This document shows positions 1 to 6,620 of a stretch of 7,898 nucleotides of DNA, one piece after another; position 1 is the stretch's first letter; each line of letters opens with the position of its first letter. Location of the stretch: contig CAKUME010000041.1 of assembly GCA_934667575.1 (NCBI GenBank), positions 1 to 7,898 of the forward strand, in the 5' to 3' direction. The DNA comes from an uncultured Eubacteriales bacterium. GTDB lineage: Bacteria > Bacillota > Clostridia > Oscillospirales > Acutalibacteraceae. The translations under genes and the position numbers were made by a program. The notes below the pieces were generated by a model. The model was not told the origin of the DNA. It worked only from the letters and a program-made list of their open reading frames with translations, and made no database searches.

Positions 1-1
1 G

Positions 2-1081
2 GACTACCCGCTTCAGCCCAAAAAGCATTCGCTCGAATATCTGCGCGACATCGCCTACCTGCGCCCGCGCACCAAGCTGTTTCAGGCGGTGTTCCGCGTG
101 CGCAGTCTGGCTGCGCAGGCCATTCACGACTATTTTCAGCAGAGGGGCTATGTGTATGTCCATTCGCCGCTCATCACCGCCAACGACGCGGAGGGCGCGG
201 GCCAAACCTTTCAGGTGACCACGCTCGATTTGGAGCGCGTGCAGGGCAAAGCGAACTACGACCGCGACTTTTTCGGCCGCAAAACCTGCCTGACGGTCAC
301 CGGTCAGCTCGAAGCCGAAATTTTTGCCATGGGCTTTAAGCGTGTGTACACCTTTGGCCCCACGTTCCGTGCCGAAAACTCCAACACCAAAACCCATGCG
401 GCCGAATTTTGGATGATCGAGCCGGAGTTGGCGTTTTGCGACCTGCACCAGCTGATGGATGTGGAGGAGGATTTCCTCAAATTCATCGTGCGGCAGGTGA
501 TGGAAAAGGGCGCCGACGAGCTGGCGTTTTTGGCGCAGTACAATCAGGTGCCGCTGCTCGAAAAGCTTGATGCGCTGCTGAACTCCAAAATTGCGCGCGT
601 GTCGCACGACGAGGCGATCACCATCCTGCGGGCGCGCCACGCCGAGGTGCCGTTTGAAAACGAGCCGAAATACGGCGAGGATACCGCCAAAGAGCACGAA
701 AAATACCTCACCGAGGTCTACTTTAAATCGCCGTGCTTCGTCTATGATTGGCCGAAGGACATTAAGGCGTTCTATATGCGCCAGAATCCGGACGGCAAAA
801 CCGTGGCGGCGGTGGATTTGCTGGTGCAGGGTTCGGGCGAGCTCATGGGCGGCAGCCAGCGCGAGGAGCGCTACGATGTGCTGCGCGACCGCATGAACGA
901 GCTGGGCATCTCCACCGAGCCCGACGGCTTGGGCTGGTACCTCGACCTGCGCAAATACGGCGGCTGCGTGCACTCCGGCTTTGGCATGGGCTTTGAGCGC
1001 CTGCTGATCTTCCTCACGGGCATGGAGAATATCCGCGATGTGATCCCGTTCCCGCGAACCCCGTCCAACTGCGAATATTGA
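2..1081 (+). CDS. asnS: Asparaginyl-tRNA synthetase, 5' end outside the window
   Basis: Class II aminoacyl-tRNA synthetase that charges tRNA-Asn with asparagine in the cytoplasm. The frame is open from base 2 (beginning DYPLQPKKHS), so the gene enters from the left; 359 codons are visible, and since bacterial AsnRS is usually about 460 residues, roughly the N-terminal 100 (the OB-fold anticodon-binding domain) are missing. The GTG at position 89 is an internal valine, not the start. Visible family blocks are the motif 1 region (FRVRSLAAQAIHDYF), DFFGRKTCLTVTGQLEAE, motif 2 (TFGPTFRAENSNTKTHAAEF, with MIEPE after it) and motif 3 (GFGMGFERLL). The RAENSNT/HAAEFWMIEPE pattern separates AsnRS from AspRS. 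The C-terminus ends normally in IPFPRTPSNCEY. No intrinsic terminator follows; instead a fragment of an esterase-like gene begins right after the stop codon. Confidence 0.96.
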   Translation, partial: DYPLQPKKHSLEYLRDIAYLRPRTKLFQAVFRVRSLAAQAIHDYFQQRGYVYVHSPLITANDAEGAGQTFQVTTLDLERVQGKANYDRDFFGRKTCLTVTGQLEAEIFAMGFKRVYTFGPTFRAENSNTKTHAAEFWMIEPELAFCDLHQLMDVEEDFLKFIVRQVMEKGADELAFLAQYNQVPLLEKLDALLNSKIARVSHDEAITILRARHAEVPFENEPKYGEDTAKEHEKYLTEVYFKSPCFVYDWPKDIKAFYMRQNPDGKTVAAVDLLVQGSGELMGGSQREERYDVLRDRMNELGISTEPDGLGWYLDLRKYGGCVHSGFGMGFERLLIFLTGMENIRDVIPFPRTPSNCEY

Positions 1082-1231
1082 GCCGCGCAGGCGCTCGCCG
1101 ACCGTTGCGTTGCGTGCGAGCTGCATGTATATCCCCATGGCGGCCATGGCCTTTGCCTTGCAAATCATGTTACACAGGACGCATGCCCATATGATCGGCC
1201 GCTTGATGCCGCAGAGTCATTCCGATTTTAA
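1082..1231 (+). pseudogene. C-terminal remnant of an esterase paralogous to the next gene
   Basis: Read from 1085, this stretch encodes AQALADRCVACELHVYPHGG and onward, aligning without a gap to residues 231-274 of the esterase at 1279-2157: 28 of 44 residues are identical (my hand count). The piece includes the HGGH block that contains the esterase's presumed catalytic histidine. There is no start codon or ribosome site, and the nucleophile serine and acid aspartate regions are absent. The frame closes at TAA 1229-1231, about 14 residues earlier than in the intact gene. Homology starts essentially at the asnS stop and happens to be in the asnS frame. Many differences are third-position changes (for example CTGGCGAGC against CTTGCAAAT), so this is an old, diverged paralog rather than a fresh copy of the neighbour. 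A TATGAT hexamer at 1190-1195 lies inside it but has no convincing -35 partner. Confidence 0.8.
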
Positions 1232-1278
1232 AGCGGTGCTGCGGCCGGAGCAATGACGAAGAAAAAGGAGCTTTTTCG

Positions 1279-2157
1279 ATGAAATTTTTTGATATTGAAC
1301 TGCCGGTGGTTACGTGCGGAAAAAGCGACTACACCGCGCATATGACCGCCTACATCCCGTCGAACGGGCTGGATTTGAAGATCAACAAAAACCGCCCCGC
1401 GGTGGTGATTTTTCCCGGCGGCGGCTACTGCATTACCTATGACGGCGAAGCCGAACCCATTGCGCTGAAGTTTACCGCCGAGGGCGTGGCGGCGTTTATT
1501 GTTTGGTACAGTGTGAAAAATCATTGCCCCGACCGGCCGCCGCGCTATCCGCAGGCGCTGATCGAGGGGCTCACGGCGGTGCAGTGGGTGCGCAGCCATG
1601 CCGCGGAATACGGCCTGGATCCGCACAATATCGCCACGCTGGGCTTTTCGGCGGGCGGCCACCTGTGCGCCTGCACCGGCACGCTCTGGAAGCTGCCGGA
1701 GCTTGCGCCGTATCTGCCGGCGCCGCGCGAGGAATACCGGCCGGATAAGCTGATTCTTTGCTATCCGGTGATCATGAGCCACGGCCCGCACCATCAGGGC
1801 TCGTTTGACGCGCTGCTGGGCGAAGTGGGCGAACCAAACAGCCTGCAAACGCCGGAGCGCATGCGCGCGCTGTCGCTGGAAACGCAGGTGGCCGACGACA
1901 CGCCGCCCTGCTTTATCTGGCACGCCTTTGACGATACCTGCGTGCCGGTGCAGGGCTCGCTCGAGTTTGCCAAAGCGCTCGCCGACCACCACATTGCGTG
2001 CGAGATGCATTTGTATCCCCATGGCGGCCACGCCCAGTGCCTGGCGAGCCATGTGACCTCCGATGCATTCCCGGCCGATCATCCGTCCGGTGCGGCCGAC
2101 TGGATCGGCCATGCGGTGATGTTCCTGTTTGACGACACGCTGCTGCCCAAAAAATAA
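1279..2157 (+). CDS. Cytoplasmic alpha/beta-hydrolase, acetyl-xylan-esterase-like
   Basis: Serine hydrolase of the alpha/beta fold, 292 residues, resembling the small carbohydrate esterases (BD-FAE/Aes-like) found in xylan and pectin clusters; the likely reaction is removal of acetyl or similar ester groups from oligosaccharides. Motifs in order: oxyanion-hole strand and loop AVVIFPGGGY (residues 41-50), nucleophile elbow GFSAGGH with Ser124, acid motif HAFDDTCVP with Asp219 the best candidate, and YPHGGHA with His251 as the catalytic histidine. No signal peptide or membrane segment is visible, so it probably acts inside the cell on imported fragments. ATG 1279 is preceded by AAGGAG at 1265-1270, eight bases upstream, which fixes the start. 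A diverged C-terminal copy lies just upstream and a terminator follows at 2170-2218. Fold and catalytic residues are secure; the substrate is inferred from the beta-helix and uronate neighbours. Confidence 0.88.
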   Translation: MKFFDIELPVVTCGKSDYTAHMTAYIPSNGLDLKINKNRPAVVIFPGGGYCITYDGEAEPIALKFTAEGVAAFIVWYSVKNHCPDRPPRYPQALIEGLTAVQWVRSHAAEYGLDPHNIATLGFSAGGHLCACTGTLWKLPELAPYLPAPREEYRPDKLILCYPVIMSHGPHHQGSFDALLGEVGEPNSLQTPERMRALSLETQVADDTPPCFIWHAFDDTCVPVQGSLEFAKALADHHIACEMHLYPHGGHAQCLASHVTSDAFPADHPSGAADWIGHAVMFLFDDTLLPKK

Positions 2158-2169
2158 TTTTGTATTTTT

Positions 2170-2218
2170 GCCGAAGCCGTTCCGAAAATTTCGCGCACGG
2201 CTCCGGCTTTTCTGTTTT
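2170..2218 (+). terminator. Intrinsic terminator after the esterase gene
   Basis: Left arm GCCGAAGCCGT (2170-2180) pairs with ACGGCTCCGGC (2197-2207) at 10 of 11 positions around a 16-base loop, followed by TTTTCTGTTTT (2208-2218). It begins 12 bases after the esterase stop. The next gene starts only 30 bases beyond the T-run with no room for a full separate promoter between them, so the beta-helix gene probably depends on partial read-through. Confidence 0.75.
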
Positions 2219-2247
2219 GATTTGAACGGAAGGAAGGTTTATCCATC

Positions 2248-3540
2248 ATGATTTATTACATTGATCCCATGCACGGCCGCGATGATGCCGACGGCGCTTC
2301 CCCGGCGCAGGCACGCCGCAGCGAAGTCGGGCTGACGGTTTTGCCGGGCGACACGGTGCTTTTTCGGCGCGGCAGCGTGGTGCGCGGCGAGCTGCACACC
2401 GTGGCCGGCACGCCCGGCGCGCCGGTGCGCTACGGCGCCTACGGCGAGGGCCGCCGGCCGGTGTTTTGCGGCTCGGTGGATGTGAGCGACCCGGCGCTCT
2501 GGCACGAGGTGCGCCCCAATGTGTGGCGGTGCAGCGCGCCGCTCACCACCGAGGTGTGCAACTTTATTTTTGACGGCGACCGCTGCGGCGGCACGCTGCG
2601 CTGGTCGCCCGAAGAACTCACCGAGCCCGGCGACTGGTACGACACCCGCATGGGGTCGGCCGAAGGACAAAAGACGGACGCACCGGGCGAAGTGCTGCTC
2701 TATTCGCTCGGCAATCCGGGCACGGCCTACACCCACCTTGAGTGCGCCGTGTGGGGGGCGCGCACATTGGTGCGCAATCAGAGCGACACCGAGCTGTGTG
2801 ACCTGATCTTTTTTGGCAGCGGCGTGCATGCGGCGGCCTCCGGCGGTGCGGCGCGCGTGGCGTTTCGGCGCTGCGCCTTTCTGTTCATCGGCGGCGCGGT
2901 GTGGAACCTGGAGCGGCGCATTCGCTTTGGCAACGCGATCGAATTTTGGGAGCGGGGCGAAGATATTCTGATCGAGGACTGCTATTTTGACCAGATCTAC
3001 GACTCCTGCATTACCGAACAGGGGTCCGAAAAATGCGAGCCCGCAAAAAACATTGTGATGCGCCGCAATTTGTTTTTGAACTATGGCATGGCCGCCTATG
3101 AGGGCCGCGACCGGATGACGGTGAACTGCCGGTTCGAGGACAATGTCTGCGCGTTTGCGGGCGGCGGATTTTCGGCGCTGGGCGACACGAAGCCGCGCAA
3201 TTCCGAAATTTATCCGCAGCCCATGGGGCATCATCTGTTTTTCTGGCGCATCACCGCCCCCAGCGAGGGCGGCGGCTTCGCGGTGGAGGGCAACGTGTTC
3301 GGCCGAGCCACCGGCGCGGCGGCGTATGATATTATTGCGCCCGAGGCCCAGTCGCAGATGACGTTTGCGCGCAACCGCTATGCCATGCCGCATGGCGCAC
3401 TGCTGGCGCACCTGAGCGGAACGAACTATTCAACCGATTCGTTTGCCGCGTTTGCCGCCGCCACCGGCGAAACCGGCACCTGCGCGCCCGGCGAGGCGGA
3501 TGACGCCATCGGCCGCTGGTTTGAGCGCCACGAAGGATAA
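2248..3540 (+). CDS. Right-handed parallel beta-helix protein, likely carbohydrate-active
   Basis: 430-residue protein with the N-terminal signature of pectate-lyase-like beta-helix proteins: YYIDP (3-7), a G-R-D-D-A-D-G-A-S-P-A segment (10-20), PGDTVLFRRGSV (33-44), and APVRYGAYGEGRRPV (58-72). The central part (about 200-310) has irregular coil repeats of the type ILIEDCYFDQIYDS and IVMRRNLFLNYG, as expected for stacked beta-helix turns. ATG 2248 follows GGAAGGAAGG at 2228-2237, spacing 10. No signal peptide is visible, which is unusual because most members are secreted, and suggests a cytoplasmic role on imported oligosaccharides together with the upstream esterase. Members of this fold include polysaccharide lyases, glycoside hydrolases, epimerases and proteins without known activity; I cannot name catalytic residues or a CAZy family. 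It is cysteine-rich for this fold (for example Cys74, 95, 104, 113), which also fits a reducing cytoplasmic location. Confidence 0.8.
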   Translation: MIYYIDPMHGRDDADGASPAQARRSEVGLTVLPGDTVLFRRGSVVRGELHTVAGTPGAPVRYGAYGEGRRPVFCGSVDVSDPALWHEVRPNVWRCSAPLTTEVCNFIFDGDRCGGTLRWSPEELTEPGDWYDTRMGSAEGQKTDAPGEVLLYSLGNPGTAYTHLECAVWGARTLVRNQSDTELCDLIFFGSGVHAAASGGAARVAFRRCAFLFIGGAVWNLERRIRFGNAIEFWERGEDILIEDCYFDQIYDSCITEQGSEKCEPAKNIVMRRNLFLNYGMAAYEGRDRMTVNCRFEDNVCAFAGGGFSALGDTKPRNSEIYPQPMGHHLFFWRITAPSEGGGFAVEGNVFGRATGAAAYDIIAPEAQSQMTFARNRYAMPHGALLAHLSGTNYSTDSFAAFAAATGETGTCAPGEADDAIGRWFERHEG

Positions 3541-3566
3541 AAAACGGGATCAAACCGCATAATTTT

Positions 3567-3609
3567 GGCCCGGAGCCCTGCGCGTTTGCGCGGGAACTCC
3601 GGGCCTTTT
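3567..3609 (+). terminator. Strong intrinsic terminator after the beta-helix gene
   Basis: GGCCCGGAG (3567-3575) pairs perfectly with CTCCGGGCC (3597-3605), and the interior can extend pairing (CCC/GGG and GCGC/GCGC with a bulged T) around a short GTTT loop. TTTT follows at 3606-3609. It lies 26 bases after the beta-helix stop. On the opposite strand the hairpin is followed by AAAATT rather than a T-run, so it reads as a terminator for the plus-strand genes only. Confidence 0.82.
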
Positions 3610-3617
3610 GCAGGCAG

Positions 3618-3638
3618 CGAAAATGGAGCTCATTTTCG
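3618..3638. repeat. Short perfect inverted repeat in the convergent intergenic gap
   Basis: CGAAAATG (3618-3625) and CATTTTCG (3631-3638) form an 8-bp stem with a 5-base loop, itself part of a GAGCTC palindrome. It lies downstream of the last gene of the minus-strand operon (stop at 3675). No T-run follows on either strand, so it may be a weak 3'-end or mRNA-stabilising hairpin for the operon. Nothing else is recognisable in 3541-3674. Confidence 0.4.
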
Positions 3639-3674
3639 GCATGCGCAGCAATTGAAAAAATGTGGAAGTGCGGA

Positions 3675-4337
3675 TTATAAAATTCCAAACTTTGCAAATG
3701 CTTCGGTGGCGGACATTCCGTTCTCAATGGCTTTGCGCACCTGCTTTTCACCCGAAGCCTTTTCGAGCGCGCGAACGATCACCTCGTCGGCGAGCTCGCG
3801 CGGAATGACCAGCACGCCGTCGATGTCGCCAAACACCAGGTCGCCGTCGTGCACCGTGACCGCACCGATTTCAATGGGGCAGCGAAAATCCGCCACATTG
3901 GTGCGCACGCCGGAATCCTGCGCCCAGCAGCCCCGGCTGAACACCGGAAAATGCTGCGCGAGCACCTGCGGCGTGTCGCGGTGATAGCCGTCGAGCACGG
4001 CGCCCACCGCGCCGCGCGTCCGCGCGGCCGCAGTGAGCAGCTCGCCCCAAAGCGCGCTGTGGTGTGCGCCGGCGGCAATATAAATTTCGCCCGGGCGCAG
4101 CTGGTCGAGCGCTTCGGTGAGCAGGCCAAAGGGTTTTTTCTGCGGCGAAAACACATCGTATTCGAGCACGGTGCAGGCCCAGCCCGCGAGCTTCATATCC
4201 TCGCGCAGCGGCCGCACCTCCGGCGGTAAAAACTGATGCGTGCAGCCCATTGCATCCAAAATGTCGCCCACCACGGGGGTGTAGAGCTTTTCCTTCATCA
4301 ACGCGAAACGTTCGGCGTCGTTGTGCCATGCATTCAT
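3675..4337 (-). CDS. RraA / HMG-CHA aldolase family protein
   Basis: 220-residue protein of the RraA-like superfamily, which includes class II pyruvate aldolases (4-hydroxy-4-methyl-2-oxoglutarate aldolase) and the RNase E inhibitor RraA. The family's acidic-X20-Arg-Asp motif is intact: Glu99 in LWGELL, then Arg120-Asp121 in DGYHRDT (numbered from Met at 4337). HFPVFSRG and GDIDGVLVIP toward the C-terminus are further family blocks. I chose ATG 4335-4337 because GGAGG (4346-4350 on the plus strand as CCTCC) lies eight bases upstream; an in-frame GTG at 4361 overlaps the uxaC stop and lacks its own site. It is the last gene of the uxuA-SDR-uxaC operon, 20 bases after uxaC. The position suggests a retro-aldol or decarboxylase step on a uronate-derived keto acid rather than RNase E control; that is inference, and the substrate is unknown. 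Confidence 0.85.
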   Translation of the reverse strand: MNAWHNDAERFALMKEKLYTPVVGDILDAMGCTHQFLPPEVRPLREDMKLAGWACTVLEYDVFSPQKKPFGLLTEALDQLRPGEIYIAAGAHHSALWGELLTAAARTRGAVGAVLDGYHRDTPQVLAQHFPVFSRGCWAQDSGVRTNVADFRCPIEIGAVTVHDGDLVFGDIDGVLVIPRELADEVIVRALEKASGEKQVRKAIENGMSATEAFAKFGIL

Positions 4338-4357
4338 TGCAGCTTCCTCCGTTCGGC

Positions 4358-5743
4358 TCACAGCCCAAAATAGCGGCGCGCGTTGTCAAAGCTCACATTG
4401 CGCACCAGTGTGCCCAGCGTGTCCATATCGGCGGGGTATTCGCCGTTTTCGACCCAATTGCCCAGCACATTGCAAAAAATACGCCGGAAATATTCGTGGC
4501 GCGAATAGGACAAAAAGCTGCGGCTGTCGGTGAGCATGCCGATAAATTGCCCGAGCACGCCCTGATTGGCGAACATGTGCATCTGCGCTTCCATGCCGTC
4601 GCGGTGATCTTGGAACCACCACGAGGTGCCGAGTTGAATTTTGCCGGGCACCTCTCCATCCTGAAAATTGCCCGCCATGGTGGCCATCACGATGCTGTCT
4701 TTTTCGTTCAGGCAGAAAAGAATGGTTTTGGGCAGCGCGCGGCGCGCTTCCAGCCGGTTCATCCAGTCGCCCAGCGCATCGGCCAGCGGCGCGTCGGCAA
4801 CGGAATCGTAGCCGTTGCCTTGGCCCTGCCGGTTCACGCGGCGCAGCCCGCCGATGTGCAGCTCCATGGCCCAGCCGCGCCGATGGTATTCCTGCCCGAG
4901 CCACAGCAGCAGCTGCATCATTGCTCCGTCGCCCTCCTGCCGGGTAACGGATTCCCCGCGCAGCGCCCGCGCCACGATCGCCTCGGCTTCGCTCTCGGTT
5001 GCGGTGCAGTGCGGGAAGCGGGTCATCCCATGGTCCGACGCCACGCAGCCGTGCGCCGCAAAATCGTCCAGGCAGCGCCCGAGCACCTGCTTCAGCTCGG
5101 CCATGCCGGTAATTTGAGTGCCCGCCCAGCCGCCGAGCCGCCGCATCAGATCGCGCCAGTGCGCGCCGCCCACGTCGATGAACGCATCCGGCCGGAACGC
5201 CGGAAGCACCCGCGTGGCAAACGAGGCATCGGCCGCGAGCCGCTCGTGCGCGCGCAAATCGGCGCATGGCCCCTCGGTGGTGCACAGCGCATAAACATGG
5301 GACTGTGCGATCAAATTGCGCGGCGTGCATTCGCCCTTTTCGACCACCCGGCTCACCTGCGCCCAAATTTGAGGCGCGGTTTTCACGCTGAGCGGCGTGG
5401 TCACGCCAAAATAACGCTGAAGCTCCAGATGTGACCAGTGATAGAGCGGGTTGCCCGGCGCGTTCTGAAGCGTGCGGGCATAGGCCAGGAACTTATCGTA
5501 GTCGCTGCCGTTGCCGGTGATCAGCCGCTCCGGCTCGCCGTTGGCGCGCATGATCCGCCATTTGTAGTGATCGTCGCCCAGCCACAGCTCGGTCAGGCTG
5601 CGCGCGGGCTTGTTTTCTTCAATGTCCTGCGCGCTCAGGTGGCAGTGATAGTCGATAATCGGCGCGGGCGCCGCATATTCGTGGAACAGCGTGCGTGCGG
5701 TTTCGGTTTCGAGCAGAAAGTTTTCGTCCATAAACGGTTTCAT
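4358..5743 (-). CDS. uxaC: Uronate (glucuronate) isomerase
   Basis: Converts D-glucuronate to D-fructuronate (and D-galacturonate to D-tagaturonate), the entry step of hexuronate catabolism; cytoplasmic amidohydrolase-fold enzyme, EC 5.3.1.12. At 461 residues it has normal length and collinear family blocks: MKPFMDENFLL at the start, the metal-binding DYHCHL (31-36, His33/His35), DDHYKWRIMRANG, GNPLYHWSHLELQRYFG, LPAFRPD (180-186), SDHGM (236-240), a GKIQLGTSWWFQDH block, and GMLTDSRSFLSYSRHEYF (402-419). Two blocks deviate from what I expect in the family: TTEGP at 155-159 where TTDDP is usual, and HIGGLRRVN at 296-304 where H-x-x-A-x-R-N-x-N is usual. The start is supported by GGGGG with its centre about 13 bases upstream. 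It lies 39 bases after the SDR gene and 20 before the RraA-family gene. Confidence 0.96.
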   Translation of the reverse strand: MKPFMDENFLLETETARTLFHEYAAPAPIIDYHCHLSAQDIEENKPARSLTELWLGDDHYKWRIMRANGEPERLITGNGSDYDKFLAYARTLQNAPGNPLYHWSHLELQRYFGVTTPLSVKTAPQIWAQVSRVVEKGECTPRNLIAQSHVYALCTTEGPCADLRAHERLAADASFATRVLPAFRPDAFIDVGGAHWRDLMRRLGGWAGTQITGMAELKQVLGRCLDDFAAHGCVASDHGMTRFPHCTATESEAEAIVARALRGESVTRQEGDGAMMQLLLWLGQEYHRRGWAMELHIGGLRRVNRQGQGNGYDSVADAPLADALGDWMNRLEARRALPKTILFCLNEKDSIVMATMAGNFQDGEVPGKIQLGTSWWFQDHRDGMEAQMHMFANQGVLGQFIGMLTDSRSFLSYSRHEYFRRIFCNVLGNWVENGEYPADMDTLGTLVRNVSFDNARRYFGL

Positions 5744-5782
5744 TGCAGCAAAGTCCCCCTTTGAGTTAGATGTGAATCCAAA

Positions 5783-6553
5783 TTAAAACCCGATGGCGCA
5801 GCCGCCGTCCACCGGCAGACACACCCCCGTGACAAAGCGCGCCGCGGGCGACGATAAATATACGGCCGCCCAGCCCACGTCCATGGGATCGCCGTAGCAG
5901 CCCATGGGCGTGTGGTCCAAAATCTTCTTTTGGCGCGCGGGGTCGGCGTCGGTGGCCTTGCGGAACATGGGCGTGTCGATAAAGCCGGGTGCAATGGCAT
6001 TCACGCGCACGCCCTGCGCGGCGGTTTCGCCCGAAATGGTCTTGACCAGCCCCATCACCGCCGACTTGGCCGCGGAATACGCCGTGACCTGCGTCATGCC
6101 CAAATAGGCCGACATCGACGAGATAAACAGCACGCTGCCCGACCTGCGGCGCAGCATTTCGGGCAGCACCGCCTGCGTGAGCGCATAGGCGCCCATCAGA
6201 TGCACGTCGAGCACCGCGCGCAGATCATCCTGCGTGACCTCAAGCACCGGCTTTTTGCAGTGCCGCCCCGCGTTGTTCACCAGCACATCCACCGGCCCCA
6301 GCTCCGCCTGCACCGACGCGATAAATTCCGCTGTGTGCGCGGTGTCGGTCACATCGAACACGCGATAGTGCGCGCGCCCCCCCAGCTCGGCCACGGCCGA
6401 TTGCAGCACGTTTTCGCGTCGGCCGGTGATCAGCACGCGCGCGCCCGCCGCCGCAAAGCAGCGCGCCATTGCGAGCCCCAGCCCGCTGCCGCCGCCGGTG
6501 ATCAGCACCAGCTGATTGTTCAGGCCAAAAGCCTGCGCCATGTCTGCATTCAT
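5783..6553 (-). CDS. SDR oxidoreductase, probable D-mannonate oxidoreductase (UxuB role)
   Basis: Classical short-chain dehydrogenase, 256 residues from the chosen start: nucleotide-binding TGGGSGLG (19-26), DVTD (67-70), NNAG (93-96), catalytic Ser146, Tyr159 and Lys163 in ISSMSAY/YSAAK, and the C-terminal VDGG. GGGAGG at 6563-6568 precedes three consecutive ATG codons (6559, 6556, 6553) at 3, 6 and 9 bases; the last two are the plausible starts, and TTG 6583 is not. The fourth tetrad residue, usually Asn in a DxNLxG context, is His here (VLDVHLMG). Between uxuA and uxaC the missing enzyme is fructuronate reductase, and Bacillus subtilis uses an SDR (UxuB/YjmF) for that step, so this is the best assignment. 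The NGAGG signature I associate with YjmF is not present (NNAGRH instead), so function rests on context; a gluconate- or other sugar-acid dehydrogenase is the alternative. Confidence 0.88.
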   Translation of the reverse strand: MNADMAQAFGLNNQLVLITGGGSGLGLAMARCFAAAGARVLITGRRENVLQSAVAELGGRAHYRVFDVTDTAHTAEFIASVQAELGPVDVLVNNAGRHCKKPVLEVTQDDLRAVLDVHLMGAYALTQAVLPEMLRRRSGSVLFISSMSAYLGMTQVTAYSAAKSAVMGLVKTISGETAAQGVRVNAIAPGFIDTPMFRKATDADPARQKKILDHTPMGCYGDPMDVGWAAVYLSSPAARFVTGVCLPVDGGCAIGF

Positions 6554-6620
6554 CATCATAAACCTCCCAAAAGAAATCGTCAAGCCGTTTGGCTGTTTTT
6601 TTGATATCGCTGCGCACCGG

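Noticed and set aside
1208..1245. GCCGCAG/CTGCGGC inverted repeat downstream of asnS as a terminator
   Set aside because: The 7-bp stem has a 24-base loop and no T-run after it, so it is unlikely to terminate transcription.
1228..2112. Long open frame on the minus strand opposite the esterase gene
   Set aside because: Rich in Arg/Ala/His with no domain pattern, typical of antisense frames in GC-rich DNA; the plus-strand esterase has clear motifs and a ribosome site.
2239..3411. 390-codon open frame opposite the beta-helix gene
   Set aside because: Shadow frame with biased Arg/Ala/His composition and no recognisable motif; the plus-strand beta-helix gene explains the region.
4338..4361. GTG at 4361 as the start of the RraA-family gene, giving an overlap with the uxaC stop
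   Set aside because: The GGAGG site lies downstream of this codon and is correctly placed for ATG 4337 instead; the extra eight residues match nothing in the family that I recognise.
4250..5434. Plus-strand open frame opposite uxaC and the RraA-family gene
   Set aside because: It crosses two well-supported genes and shows only low-complexity His/Arg/Ala-rich sequence.
6581..6602. AGCC-GTTT-GGCT hairpin followed by a T-run on the plus strand between uxuA and the SDR gene
   Set aside because: The stem is only four base pairs and no plus-strand gene ends there; on the operon's strand the T-run is replaced by A residues upstream of the hairpin.
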